DNA of 37,387 nt from Gemmataceae bacterium (GTDB lineage: Bacteria; Planctomycetota; Planctomycetia; Gemmatales; Gemmataceae): positions 1 through 37,387 of the forward strand of contig JAIBBI010000038.1 in the NCBI GenBank assembly GCA_019694755.1. The letters run 5' to 3'. The position numbers were made by a program, and so were the translations under genes. Below the pieces are notes generated by a model. It was not told the DNA's origin. It did no database searches and saw only the letters and a program-made list of their open reading frames with translations. Each line of letters starts with the position of its first letter. The first letter of the stretch is position 1. Shown here one piece after another: positions 17,397 to 25,056 of this stretch.

Positions 17397-18806
17397 ATGT
17401 CGGCGATCTGGCTTCTGATGACCGCGAGCCTGGCCGCCGACCCCGCCTTCCCGCCGGCAACCCCGGCCGAGTCCACCGCCTACGGCATATCGCTTACTCC
17501 TACTCAGGCGGCGACCACACCCATCGATCTGGCGACCGCGCTGCGCCTGGCTGGGGCGCAGAATCCCGCGATCGCTCTGGCGCAGGCCCGATATCGCGAA
17601 GCGCTCGCCGTCGAACAGCAGAACGATTTGCTCTGGCTGCCGAACGTCGCGGTGGGGACAAACTACTTCCGGCGGGACGGCGTTACCCAGAATCAGGCCG
17701 GTCTGGTTTTCCAGAACTCGCGGTCGAACCTGTTTGCCGGCTCGGGCGTTGCGCTGCGGGTCGACACGGCCGACGCCTATTACCTTCCGCTGGTCAGCCG
17801 GCAGGTCACGCGGGCCCGGGCGTACGACAATCGGGCCGCGCAATTGGCGGTCTCGTTCGAATCCGCGTCGGCCTACCTCGATCTGCTGCACGCCCACGTC
17901 GCCCGCGGCATCGTAGCCGGCACGATCGAGCGGGCCGAGCAGATGCGCGACCGGGCCGAATCCGCCATTGCGGCAGGGATCAGCAAGACGGCCGGCGACG
18001 CCAACCGGGCCCGGGCGGAGGTCGCCTTGCGCCGGCAGGAAGACCTCGATTTCCGGGCCAAGTGCGGTGCGGCCTCGGCCCGATTGGCCCGTGTTCTGGC
18101 TGTCGAGCAGAACAGCGAACTCGTCCCCGCCGACCTCGCGGCCGTCCCGCTCACGCTGGTGCCACGCGACAAGTCGATGGACGAGTTGATCCTGACGGCT
18201 TGGACCGCCCGGCCCGAACTCGCGGCCCAGCAGAGCCTGATTGCCGCGGCTCACGAGCGGCTGCGTCAGGCCAAGTACGGGCCACTCTTTCCCAAGATCC
18301 AGACGGTGTACACCGGCGGCACCTTCGGCGGCGGACGCAACGACTTCCTCGGCGACTTCGGCGGGCAGGGCGATGTTGTCGCATCCGCGTTCTGGGAGCT
18401 GAAGAATCTCGGGTTCGGCAATCGGGCCCAGGCTCGCGAACGGCAGGCGCAACTCGATCAGGTGGGCCAGGCGGAGCGGGCGGTCCGGCTCCAGGTGGCG
18501 ACGGAAGTCGCCGAATCCGCGAGGATTGCCGCCGCCCGGATTGCCGCGGTTCTGCCCGCCCAGAAGGCGGTGACGGAAGCCACTGAGTTGTACCGAAAGC
18601 TGCTCGATTCCTCGTTCGGCATGGCGGCTCCGGTGCCGAAATACGACCCCCTCGAGCCGCTCCTGGCCATTCAGGCTCTGCACCAGGCGCAGCTTCAACT
18701 GCTCGCGCAGATCATCGAGCACAACCGCGCGCAGTTCCGGCTGTACACCGCGTTGGGGCAGCCGGCCGAATGTGCGGTCCCGGTCGAGGTGCCGGCCGTA
18801 AAATAG
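17397..18806 (+). CDS. TolC-like outer-membrane efflux protein
   Basis: A 469-residue outer-membrane channel of the TolC/OEP family that completes the tripartite pump with the two preceding genes. A short signal peptide (WLLMTASLAADP) is followed by two repeated OEP halves. The first begins TPIDLATALRLAGAQNPAIALAQARYREA and the second centres on ARPELAAQQSLIAAAHERLRQAKYGPLFPKIQTVY. Long amphipathic helices with many Ala, Gln and Arg residues, and the final alpha segment HQAQLQLLAQIIEHNRAQ, fit the family. No lipobox Cys is seen. The ATG at 17397 lies four bases after the adaptor stop; an ATG at 17392 is out of frame. Confidence 0.92.
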   Translation: MSAIWLLMTASLAADPAFPPATPAESTAYGISLTPTQAATTPIDLATALRLAGAQNPAIALAQARYREALAVEQQNDLLWLPNVAVGTNYFRRDGVTQNQAGLVFQNSRSNLFAGSGVALRVDTADAYYLPLVSRQVTRARAYDNRAAQLAVSFESASAYLDLLHAHVARGIVAGTIERAEQMRDRAESAIAAGISKTAGDANRARAEVALRRQEDLDFRAKCGAASARLARVLAVEQNSELVPADLAAVPLTLVPRDKSMDELILTAWTARPELAAQQSLIAAAHERLRQAKYGPLFPKIQTVYTGGTFGGGRNDFLGDFGGQGDVVASAFWELKNLGFGNRAQARERQAQLDQVGQAERAVRLQVATEVAESARIAAARIAAVLPAQKAVTEATELYRKLLDSSFGMAAPVPKYDPLEPLLAIQALHQAQLQLLAQIIEHNRAQFRLYTALGQPAECAVPVEVPAVK

Positions 18807-18811
18807 TCGGC

Positions 18812-19093
18812 ATGTCGAATCCTGCACCGCGGCGCAACTGGTTCTTTGCGCTTCTCATCCCCGCGAGCGTTCTGTTCGTGGCTACCGCATTGGCCGTGGC
18901 GGTAATGCCCGCACTCGAAAATCAGGCGATGGATGCCGGGGCGGCGGTGCCTCCGTCGGCATTCCGCACGGCCCTGCGGGAAGACGGCGTGTGGTGGCTG
19001 CTCGGCGAGGTGATCGTGGTTGTCGGGCTTTCCATCGCGGCGATGGTGTTCGACGACCGTGGAACGTCCTCCCAGATTCCGCCCACGACGTGA
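18812..19093 (+). CDS. Small two-helix membrane protein of unknown function
   Basis: A 93-residue protein with two predicted membrane helices: FFALLIPASVLFVATALAVAVM at about residues 10-31, and WWLLGEVIVVVGLSIAAMVF near residue 62-82. A soluble loop of about 30 residues lies between them. No domain is recognised. It begins five bases after the TolC-like gene, on the same strand, so it is probably part of the efflux operon and may be an accessory subunit; this is inference from position. The ATG at 18812 is chosen because it starts just before the first helix. The in-frame extension to 18770 would overlap the preceding gene and adds only basic residues. Confidence 0.7.
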   Translation: MSNPAPRRNWFFALLIPASVLFVATALAVAVMPALENQAMDAGAAVPPSAFRTALREDGVWWLLGEVIVVVGLSIAAMVFDDRGTSSQIPPTT

Positions 19094-19238
19094 CTTTTCC
19101 GGTTGTTCGGGTTCGCCCGGATGTTTTGGTAAAGCTGAGGGTACCGAAAACGCCGATATTACCCCCGACAACGGGATACCGTCCCGGTGCGCCGCTATCG
19201 GCCGCCCGAGACGCCCGGTGTTTGTCGGGGGACGGGCC

Positions 19239-21737
19239 ATGGCTCATTGGCGGATAGCAACGTTCGGAATTACCTTGGCGATCGGCACGGGGCTGGTGTT
19301 TGCCGCCGACCCCGGTTCCGACCGCGCCAAGGCCGACGACAAATCACCGGAAATCATCCAGGTGAAAAAGCAGCCGATCGAGACACCCCAGCCTCTGGAG
19401 CGTGCGCCCGAGGCACCGCAACCCCAGACGCCCCAGGCGGCGGCTGCCGCCAATGACGCGCCGAGCCAGGCTCCCTCGACGCCTCCGGCCGACAAGGGCC
19501 CAGCGGCCGGCGAACTCACGGCCGGCAACCTCGCCACCAAGCCGAATGCCGACCTGGGTGCCGCGTTGAACGCTGCGTCGAGTTCTACCGGCGTCGAGAT
19601 CCAGCGGCGTAACGCCGTCATCGCCGACGCCCGCATCCGCGGCTACCATTTCGGCCAAGCCGTGACCTACGGCGACCACGGGTTGTTCTTCCCCGCCCGG
19701 CTCGACCTCGATACTGCCATCAGCAAGTTCGACACGGAGTCGATTCGCGACCTGTATGTGATCAAAGGCCCGTACTCGGTCCGCTACGGCCCCGGATTCG
19801 CGTTTCTCGATATCGTGACCTTCGATTCGCCCCGCGCCACCGGTTGCAGGGACTGGGAGTTGCACGGCCGGACGACGCTCGGCTACCAGACCAACGGCCA
19901 GCGGTGGGCGGGCCTGCAATCGGTCGAGTACGGGGCCAAGGACTTCGGTTTCCGCGCCACTTACAACATCCTGGCCGGTAACGATTACTACGCGCCGGGT
20001 TATACCTCGCCGATCGAAGGCTCCAACCGCGTGCCGTCGAGCTACAACTCGAACAACTTCAACTTCGCCGTCGGCGTCGACCTGACGCCGAACTCGAGCA
20101 TCGAGTTCAAAGGCTTGCGGATCCACCAGCAAGATCTCGAGTTCCCCGGCTTGTACTTCGACATCGACCGTCTCGACACGGAGGCCTACAGCCTACGTTG
20201 GACGCTCCGCAACAACCCGTACTTCGACCTGCTGACCGTGGACGCGTGGTACAACACCACGGTCGTCGACGGCAGCACGACGCAGGGCTACAAGCAGAAC
20301 TTCCTGTCGCAATTCCTGCCCGGGCCGAACGGGTTCGGCCTGACCCCGACGCGCAACCAGCCGCAGTATCCGAACTTTGTTTCCTCGCGCGACGCCCAGG
20401 GGAACCCGACCGGCTATCTGCCACTCTTCACCGACAGCTCGACCACGCACATCGCCCAGTCGACCGAAGGCATCCGGGCCGCCTTCACGTGGGGCCCGAA
20501 GGAATCCGTCAACTTCACGCTCGGTGCCGACTTCACGCGGATCAACAACAGCCTGACGGAAAACATCAACGTCCTCGACCCGTCCGGCCAGGTGCCGACC
20601 ACGCCGGTCTCTACGCCCGGTCAGCCGACGCTCCTCCAGCAGCAGCTCGGCATTCCGGAATCGAACTACCTGAATCCTGGAATCTTCGCCGACATGAGCA
20701 TTCCCGTCGGCGACCAGTTCCTGTTCCGCGCCGGCGGCCGGGTCGACTACGTCCGCACGTCGACCGGCAACCGGATCATCACCGGCAACATCGACCTGTT
20801 CGGCGGTGCTCAGGCACCTGGCGTGATCGTCGACCGGGCAACAGTGAACCCGGTGATCTTCTCGCAGGCCCCGTGGGACAACGAGACCACCCGCAACTTC
20901 GGCCTGTTCGCCAGCTACCTGAGCGGCGAGTACAAGATCGACGAGTGCCTGACCGGGCTCATGGGCTTCGGCTACAGCATGCGGGCCCCGACCATCACCG
21001 AGCTTTATGCCGACGGCCCGTTCGTCGGCATTCTGCAGCCGGGCTTCAACCGCCTGATCGGCGAGCCGCGGCTCGACCCGGAAAAGCTCACGCAGTTCGA
21101 TATCGGCCTGCGGGGCGACTACGGCTGGTTCAAGGGCAACGTGAACGCCTTCTACGCCTGGATCCACGACTACATCACCTTCGACCGCAACAAGTCGGGC
21201 GAGGGCATCACGCAGGTGATCTTCACGAACACTGACCTGGCGACGCTGGCCGGCGGCGAAATCTACGGGCAGATCGAGGCGACCCGCTGGCTCACGCCGT
21301 TCGGCTCGGCTACCTACGTGCAGGGCCGCGACCTGACCCACCGCTCCAACAACCGGCCGGATTACCTCGTCAGCAGCCGGCGCGACGGCACCGACACCGA
21401 GCCGCTGCCGGGCATCCCGCCGCTCGAACTGCGGTCCGGCCTCCGGGTCCACGAGTCGGTCGACAACAACCAGTCGCCGAAGTACTCGGTCGAGTGCGTC
21501 GTGCGGTCGGTGTTTACGCAGGGCCTGTACGCCGCCAGCCTGCAGGAGCAGCGCACCGGTGGATTTACGATTGTCGACATCCGGGCCTACTGGCAGGTGA
21601 ACTCGTCGCTGCTGGTGACCGCGGGCGTGGAAAACGTCGGCGACCGGCTCTACCGCGAACACCTCGACCCGCGGGCGGGCGACCTGCTGTTCCGGCCGGG
21701 CACGAACTACTACCTGACGACGCAGTGGAAGTACTGA
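19239..21737 (+). CDS. TonB-dependent outer-membrane receptor
   Basis: An 832-residue receptor for energised uptake across the outer membrane. The N-terminus is a signal peptide (ATFGITLAIGTGLVFA, cleavage likely before ADPG). A Pro/Ala/Gln-rich linker follows to about residue 100. The plug domain is at about 115-215, with IRDLYVIKGPYSVRYGPGFAFLDI corresponding to the family's IExVxGPxSxxYG signature. The 22-strand barrel follows, with many alternating aromatic strands and a FTRINNSL/GLRGDYGWFKGNVNAFYAW pattern, ending in FRPGTNYYLTTQWKY with the terminal aromatic expected for outer-membrane insertion. The substrate is unknown. GGGGGA at 19226-19232 supports the ATG at 19239. An extension to 19020 overlaps the small membrane protein and is rejected. 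No TonB/ExbBD genes are nearby. Confidence 0.9.
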   Translation: MAHWRIATFGITLAIGTGLVFAADPGSDRAKADDKSPEIIQVKKQPIETPQPLERAPEAPQPQTPQAAAAANDAPSQAPSTPPADKGPAAGELTAGNLATKPNADLGAALNAASSSTGVEIQRRNAVIADARIRGYHFGQAVTYGDHGLFFPARLDLDTAISKFDTESIRDLYVIKGPYSVRYGPGFAFLDIVTFDSPRATGCRDWELHGRTTLGYQTNGQRWAGLQSVEYGAKDFGFRATYNILAGNDYYAPGYTSPIEGSNRVPSSYNSNNFNFAVGVDLTPNSSIEFKGLRIHQQDLEFPGLYFDIDRLDTEAYSLRWTLRNNPYFDLLTVDAWYNTTVVDGSTTQGYKQNFLSQFLPGPNGFGLTPTRNQPQYPNFVSSRDAQGNPTGYLPLFTDSSTTHIAQSTEGIRAAFTWGPKESVNFTLGADFTRINNSLTENINVLDPSGQVPTTPVSTPGQPTLLQQQLGIPESNYLNPGIFADMSIPVGDQFLFRAGGRVDYVRTSTGNRIITGNIDLFGGAQAPGVIVDRATVNPVIFSQAPWDNETTRNFGLFASYLSGEYKIDECLTGLMGFGYSMRAPTITELYADGPFVGILQPGFNRLIGEPRLDPEKLTQFDIGLRGDYGWFKGNVNAFYAWIHDYITFDRNKSGEGITQVIFTNTDLATLAGGEIYGQIEATRWLTPFGSATYVQGRDLTHRSNNRPDYLVSSRRDGTDTEPLPGIPPLELRSGLRVHESVDNNQSPKYSVECVVRSVFTQGLYAASLQEQRTGGFTIVDIRAYWQVNSSLLVTAGVENVGDRLYREHLDPRAGDLLFRPGTNYYLTTQWKY

Positions 21738-21757
21738 TCCGCGATCAGTCGCGCATC
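21736..21757. terminator. Hairpin between convergent TonB receptor and cpaF-like genes
   Basis: An inverted repeat pairs GAT-C-CGCGA with TCGCG-C-ATC around a TCAG loop, giving a nine-pair stem with one C/C mismatch. It spans the stop codon of the plus-strand receptor and the stop of the minus-strand ATPase. There is no T tract on either side, so it could act as a Rho-assisted or bidirectional stop signal, or only as mRNA 3'-end structure. Confidence 0.35.
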
Positions 21758-23109
21758 ATCACGCGTTCCTGGAACAGGTTGCTGGGGAGCTTGATTCCCT
21801 TCTGTTCCAGCCGCGGGACGAACGTCGGGCGGACGCCGGTGGCCTCGAACTGGCCGAACGCCCGGCCGTTCTGGTCGATGCCGAGCTGCTTGTACTTGAA
21901 GATGTCCTGCATGATGATGACATCCTGCTCCATGTTCAGCACTTCGGTGATGTAAGTCACCTTACGCGGGCCGCCCTGCAGACGGTTGGCCTGGATGATC
22001 ACGTCGACCGCGCTGGCAATCTGCTGGCGCATCGCCTTCACGGGCAGTTCGAAGCCGCCCATCATGATCATCGTCTCGAGTCGGCTCAGGCCTTCGCGCG
22101 GGGCGTTGGCGTGGAGCGTGGTCATGGAGCCCGAGTGGCCGGTGTTCATGGCCTGGAGCATGTCGAGCGCCTCGGAGCCACGACATTCGCCGATGATGAT
22201 GCGCTCGGGGCGCATACGCAGGGCGTTCTTCACGAGGTCGCGGGTGGTCACCGCGCCTTTGCCTTCGATGTTCGGCGGACGGGTCTCGAGGCGGACGACG
22301 TGTTCCTGCTGGAGTTGGAGTTCGGCCGCGTCTTCGATTGTGATCACGCGCTCGTCGTTCGGGATGAAACTCGACAGCGTATTGAGCAGTGTCGTCTTAC
22401 CGCAACCGGTACCACCCGAGATCAGTACGTTCATGCGGGCCTTGATGCAGGCCTCCATGAGCATCGCCATCTCGGGGGAGAACGCCTTGTAGTTCAACAG
22501 GTCTTCCAGTTTGAGCGGCGTCGCCCCGAACCGGCGAATGGAAACCGTCGGCCCGTCGAGGGCCAGAGGCGGGATGATCGCGTTTACACGCGAGCCGTCC
22601 GGCAGGCGGGCGTCGACCATCGGGCTGGTTTCGTCGACGCGCCGGCCGATCTTCGACACGATGCGGTCGATGATCTGCAGCAGGTGTTCGTTGTCGCGGA
22701 ACTTGATGTCCGACTTTTCGATCTTGCCCCGCCGCTCGACGTACACCATGTGCGGCCCGTTGACCATGATGTCGGAGATCGTGGGGTCTTTGAGCAGCGC
22801 CTCGAGCGGGCCGAAGCCGAGCGTCTCGTCCAGAATTTCGTCGATGAGCCGCTCTCGCTCCATGCGGTTGAGCAGCGGGTTCTCGGTGTCGCACAGGTGC
22901 TCGATGACCCGGCGGATGTCCTTCCTCAGGGCGTCGGATTGCAGGTCTTTGACGCGGGAGAAGTCGAGCTTCTCCACGAGCTTCCCGTGGATGTGCCGTT
23001 TGAGGTCGTCGAACGACTTGTTCTGGCCGCCGCCCATCTGGCCGGGCAGCGCGAAGCCGGGCTTGCTGTTGCTGTTGAGCCGGGACAGACCCTGAGAAAG
23101 TCGTGACAT
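21745..23109 (-). CDS. cpaF: CpaF/TadA-type secretion ATPase
   Basis: A 454-residue ATPase of the type II/IV secretion family, closest to CpaF (TadA) that powers Flp/Tad pilus assembly. The N-terminal domain includes [43 protein letters not shown] and the SDIMVNGP signature. The Walker A motif is [10 protein letters not shown] at 231-240 (Lys238). The Asp box is [11 protein letters not shown] and Walker B is [12 protein letters not shown] at about 303-313, followed by the His box [11 protein letters not shown]. The ATG at 23109 has AAGGA about ten bases upstream; a longer frame to 23247 adds a low-complexity basic leader with no family match. No other tad/cpa gene lies in the window, so partners must be elsewhere. 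Confidence 0.92.
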   Translation of the reverse strand: MSRLSQGLSRLNSNSKPGFALPGQMGGGQNKSFDDLKRHIHGKLVEKLDFSRVKDLQSDALRKDIRRVIEHLCDTENPLLNRMERERLIDEILDETLGFGPLEALLKDPTISDIMVNGPHMVYVERRGKIEKSDIKFRDNEHLLQIIDRIVSKIGRRVDETSPMVDARLPDGSRVNAIIPPLALDGPTVSIRRFGATPLKLEDLLNYKAFSPEMAMLMEACIKARMNVLISGGTGCGKTTLLNTLSSFIPNDERVITIEDAAELQLQQEHVVRLETRPPNIEGKGAVTTRDLVKNALRMRPERIIIGECRGSEALDMLQAMNTGHSGSMTTLHANAPREGLSRLETMIMMGGFELPVKAMRQQIASAVDVIIQANRLQGGPRKVTYITEVLNMEQDVIIMQDIFKYKQLGIDQNGRAFGQFEATGVRPTFVPRLEQKGIKLPSNLFQERVMMRD

Positions 23110-23294
23110 GGCGCAATGATCCTTCAAGCCGACGGGCGCGGTTCGGGTGCTGTACAACCTGTAGCTTTTTTTTCGGCGCGAGGTCGGCCCGGCCCGCGAA
23201 TTCGCCCCGGCTTCGGCCCCGGTCCGCCCACCGATCCGGGTAGTCAAGGAGGAGAAAATCGGCTAAATACCGGGTCCAACGTCGGAGAGCGTGC
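23110..23294. promoter_or_regulatory. Divergent promoter region of cpaF-like and PMT-like genes
   Basis: This spacer separates two divergently transcribed genes and so should contain both promoters. An eight-base T run lies near 23166-23173. The CpaF ribosome site (AAGGA on the minus strand) is at the left, and GGAGAG for the GTG at 23295 is at the right. No consensus promoter boxes could be named with confidence. Confidence 0.4.
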
Positions 23295-24554
23295 GTGGTC
23301 ACCCGGGATTACTTTTTCGCCATGGTGGGGCTCTGGATCGCGCTGGCGGCCGTGGCGGCGTTGCGGCGCGCCTGGCCCGGCGACATGGAGTACAAGGGCG
23401 ACGAAATCTACTCGTACCAGAAGTCGCAGGCCGTGGGCGTCTCCGAGCCCTGGCCTTGGACCGGCATGAACAACTCGGCCGACGTGCCCCATCCCGGCCT
23501 CAGCGTCTGGGCCTTCGTCGGCCTTCAGCGGCTCACCGGCGTCGACTCGCCCGAGGGGCTCAACCGGGTCTGCATGGGTGTCAACGTCGCCGCCCTCCTC
23601 GGCCTCGCGATCTTTATCGCGCTCATCGTCCCGCCCGGCGATCAGGAGGCGTGGCGCTGGGGGCTCGCGCTTCTGTGCGTCAACCCGATCGCCGTGCTGT
23701 TTCACCGCAAGATCTGGCCGCCCTCGCTGATGCCACTCGCACTCGTGTTCCTGCTCGTGGCCTGGTGGTTCCGCCGTCAACGGGCCGGGTCGTTTGCGTG
23801 GGGCTGCCTCGCGCTGCTCGCGGCACAGGTCCACCCGGGCACCTTCTTTTTTGCGGCCGGGATCACGCTCTGGACCGCCCTCCTCGATCGCGGATCGTTC
23901 CGCTGGCTCTGGGGGGCGGCCGGGGCGGCCCTCGGCTCGCTGCCGGCCTGGCCGTGGATCTGGCACCTCGCGTTCGTCGCCGAGCGCGGCGCGGTGGCCA
24001 AGTCGAAGTGGTGGCGGGCCCTCGAATTCCGCTTCTGGAACTTCGCCAGCACCGAGCCGTTCGGGATCGGACTGCAGTACTCGCTGGGCAAGGATTTCGT
24101 CGAGTTTCTGAAGTGGCCCGTGATCGCCGGCCAGCCGACCTTCCTCGTGGCCCTGCTGCACGTCGCACTCGGGCTCGCACTGTTCCTGTTTGCCGTGAAG
24201 TCGCTCGTGCAGGGCTGGCGGTCGTGGGCCATTGACCGCTCGGAGACGGGGCTACTGATCGGCGGGGTCATCATCGCCTACGGGCTGCTGTTGACACTGA
24301 CGGGCATGCCTGTGTATCGCCATTACCTGATCATCGCGGCCCCGCTGCTGCTGGTGGCCGTGGCCCGGCAGTCGCTGCGGATCTGGCCCGCGGACTTCGC
24401 CCGAAAGTACCTCGCGGGTCTCGCGGTCGCTCAGGCCGCCGTCAGCGTGCTGTTTCTCTGTTACATCCACGGGCTCGATCGGCCCGTCCGCGGCGACTAC
24501 GGTGCGCCGCTGCGTGTTCAGAACGCGAACTGGGGTGGCACAGCCCGCCGCTGA
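23295..24554 (+). CDS. Polytopic membrane glycosyltransferase (GT39/PMT/ArnT-like)
   Basis: A 419-residue integral membrane protein resembling the dolichyl- or undecaprenyl-phosphate-sugar transferases (GT-C fold). An N-terminal helix is followed by GDMEYKGDEIYSYQKSQ, which places the acidic DE pair (residues 36-37) in the first extracytoplasmic loop, where these enzymes have the catalytic Asp. About nine to eleven hydrophobic segments follow, with VLFHRKIWPPSLMPLAL and AAQVHPGTFFFAAGI resembling conserved loops. The C-terminus lacks the large soluble domain of ArnT. Sugar donor and acceptor are unknown. The GTG start has GGAGAG five bases upstream. It is followed after 25 bases by a small GT2-like gene. 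Confidence 0.75.
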   Translation: MVTRDYFFAMVGLWIALAAVAALRRAWPGDMEYKGDEIYSYQKSQAVGVSEPWPWTGMNNSADVPHPGLSVWAFVGLQRLTGVDSPEGLNRVCMGVNVAALLGLAIFIALIVPPGDQEAWRWGLALLCVNPIAVLFHRKIWPPSLMPLALVFLLVAWWFRRQRAGSFAWGCLALLAAQVHPGTFFFAAGITLWTALLDRGSFRWLWGAAGAALGSLPAWPWIWHLAFVAERGAVAKSKWWRALEFRFWNFASTEPFGIGLQYSLGKDFVEFLKWPVIAGQPTFLVALLHVALGLALFLFAVKSLVQGWRSWAIDRSETGLLIGGVIIAYGLLLTLTGMPVYRHYLIIAAPLLLVAVARQSLRIWPADFARKYLAGLAVAQAAVSVLFLCYIHGLDRPVRGDYGAPLRVQNANWGGTARR

Positions 24555-24579
24555 CCCGCCCCTCCTTCAGGGCACACTC

Positions 24580-25056
24580 ATGATACCGTCGCTGTCGCTG
24601 GTGCTGTCCCCGGGCACCGACCTGGAGTCGGCCGAGAGCGTGGTCCGCTCGATCACCACCCGGTTCGAGTTGCTGGTCTGGGGCTGCGACCGGTACTCGC
24701 TGGCCGAGAACACGCCGTCGCAATGGCTTTGGACCGTGACGGATATCCGCACCGCTTTGATGATGGCAACGGGTGACCTCGTGGCCGTGGTCGATGCCGG
24801 GGCCGACCTGTCGGAGTTAGGCTGGCTGATGACCTGGGCGGCCGAGTGTCCGGTCGTCCACTCGGGCGACCGTCCCCGCGGCTGGCTCGGGATCTTCCGC
24901 GGCCGGGCCCCGGGCATTACCCTGATTCGTCGGGCGGAGTTGCGAAGACTGCTGGCCAATACTTCGGGCCGATGCGACCCGACCGGCCTGATGGACGCCG
25001 CCCGGCGGGCCGGCCTGGCCATCGCCGACCCGCGGCCGGCTGCCGTCGCGGCCTGA
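24580..25056 (+). CDS. Small hypothetical protein with GT2-like core
   Basis: A 158-residue protein without a clear family. The segment IRTALMMATGDLVAVVDAGADLSELGWL resembles the part of GT2 glycosyltransferases that leads into the DxD region, with DAGAD at that position, but the usual N-terminal nucleotide-binding strand and C-terminal catalytic base region are not recognisable. It may be a shortened relative that has lost activity. It follows the membrane glycosyltransferase by 25 bases. The ATG at 24580 has an AGGG a few bases upstream. Its TGA lies directly against the stop of the convergent dehydrogenase gene, with no base between. An upstream in-frame start at 24502 would lie inside the previous gene. 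Confidence 0.6.
   Translation: MIPSLSLVLSPGTDLESAESVVRSITTRFELLVWGCDRYSLAENTPSQWLWTVTDIRTALMMATGDLVAVVDAGADLSELGWLMTWAAECPVVHSGDRPRGWLGIFRGRAPGITLIRRAELRRLLANTSGRCDPTGLMDAARRAGLAIADPRPAAVAA

Noticed and set aside
20193-21662. 489-codon antisense frame over the TonB-dependent receptor
   Set aside because: No motif, composition typical of a shadow of barrel-coding sequence.
23110-23247. N-terminal extension of the CpaF-like protein to 23247
   Set aside because: The added residues are low-complexity and basic, and the ATG at 23109 has a ribosome site and a family-like N-terminus.
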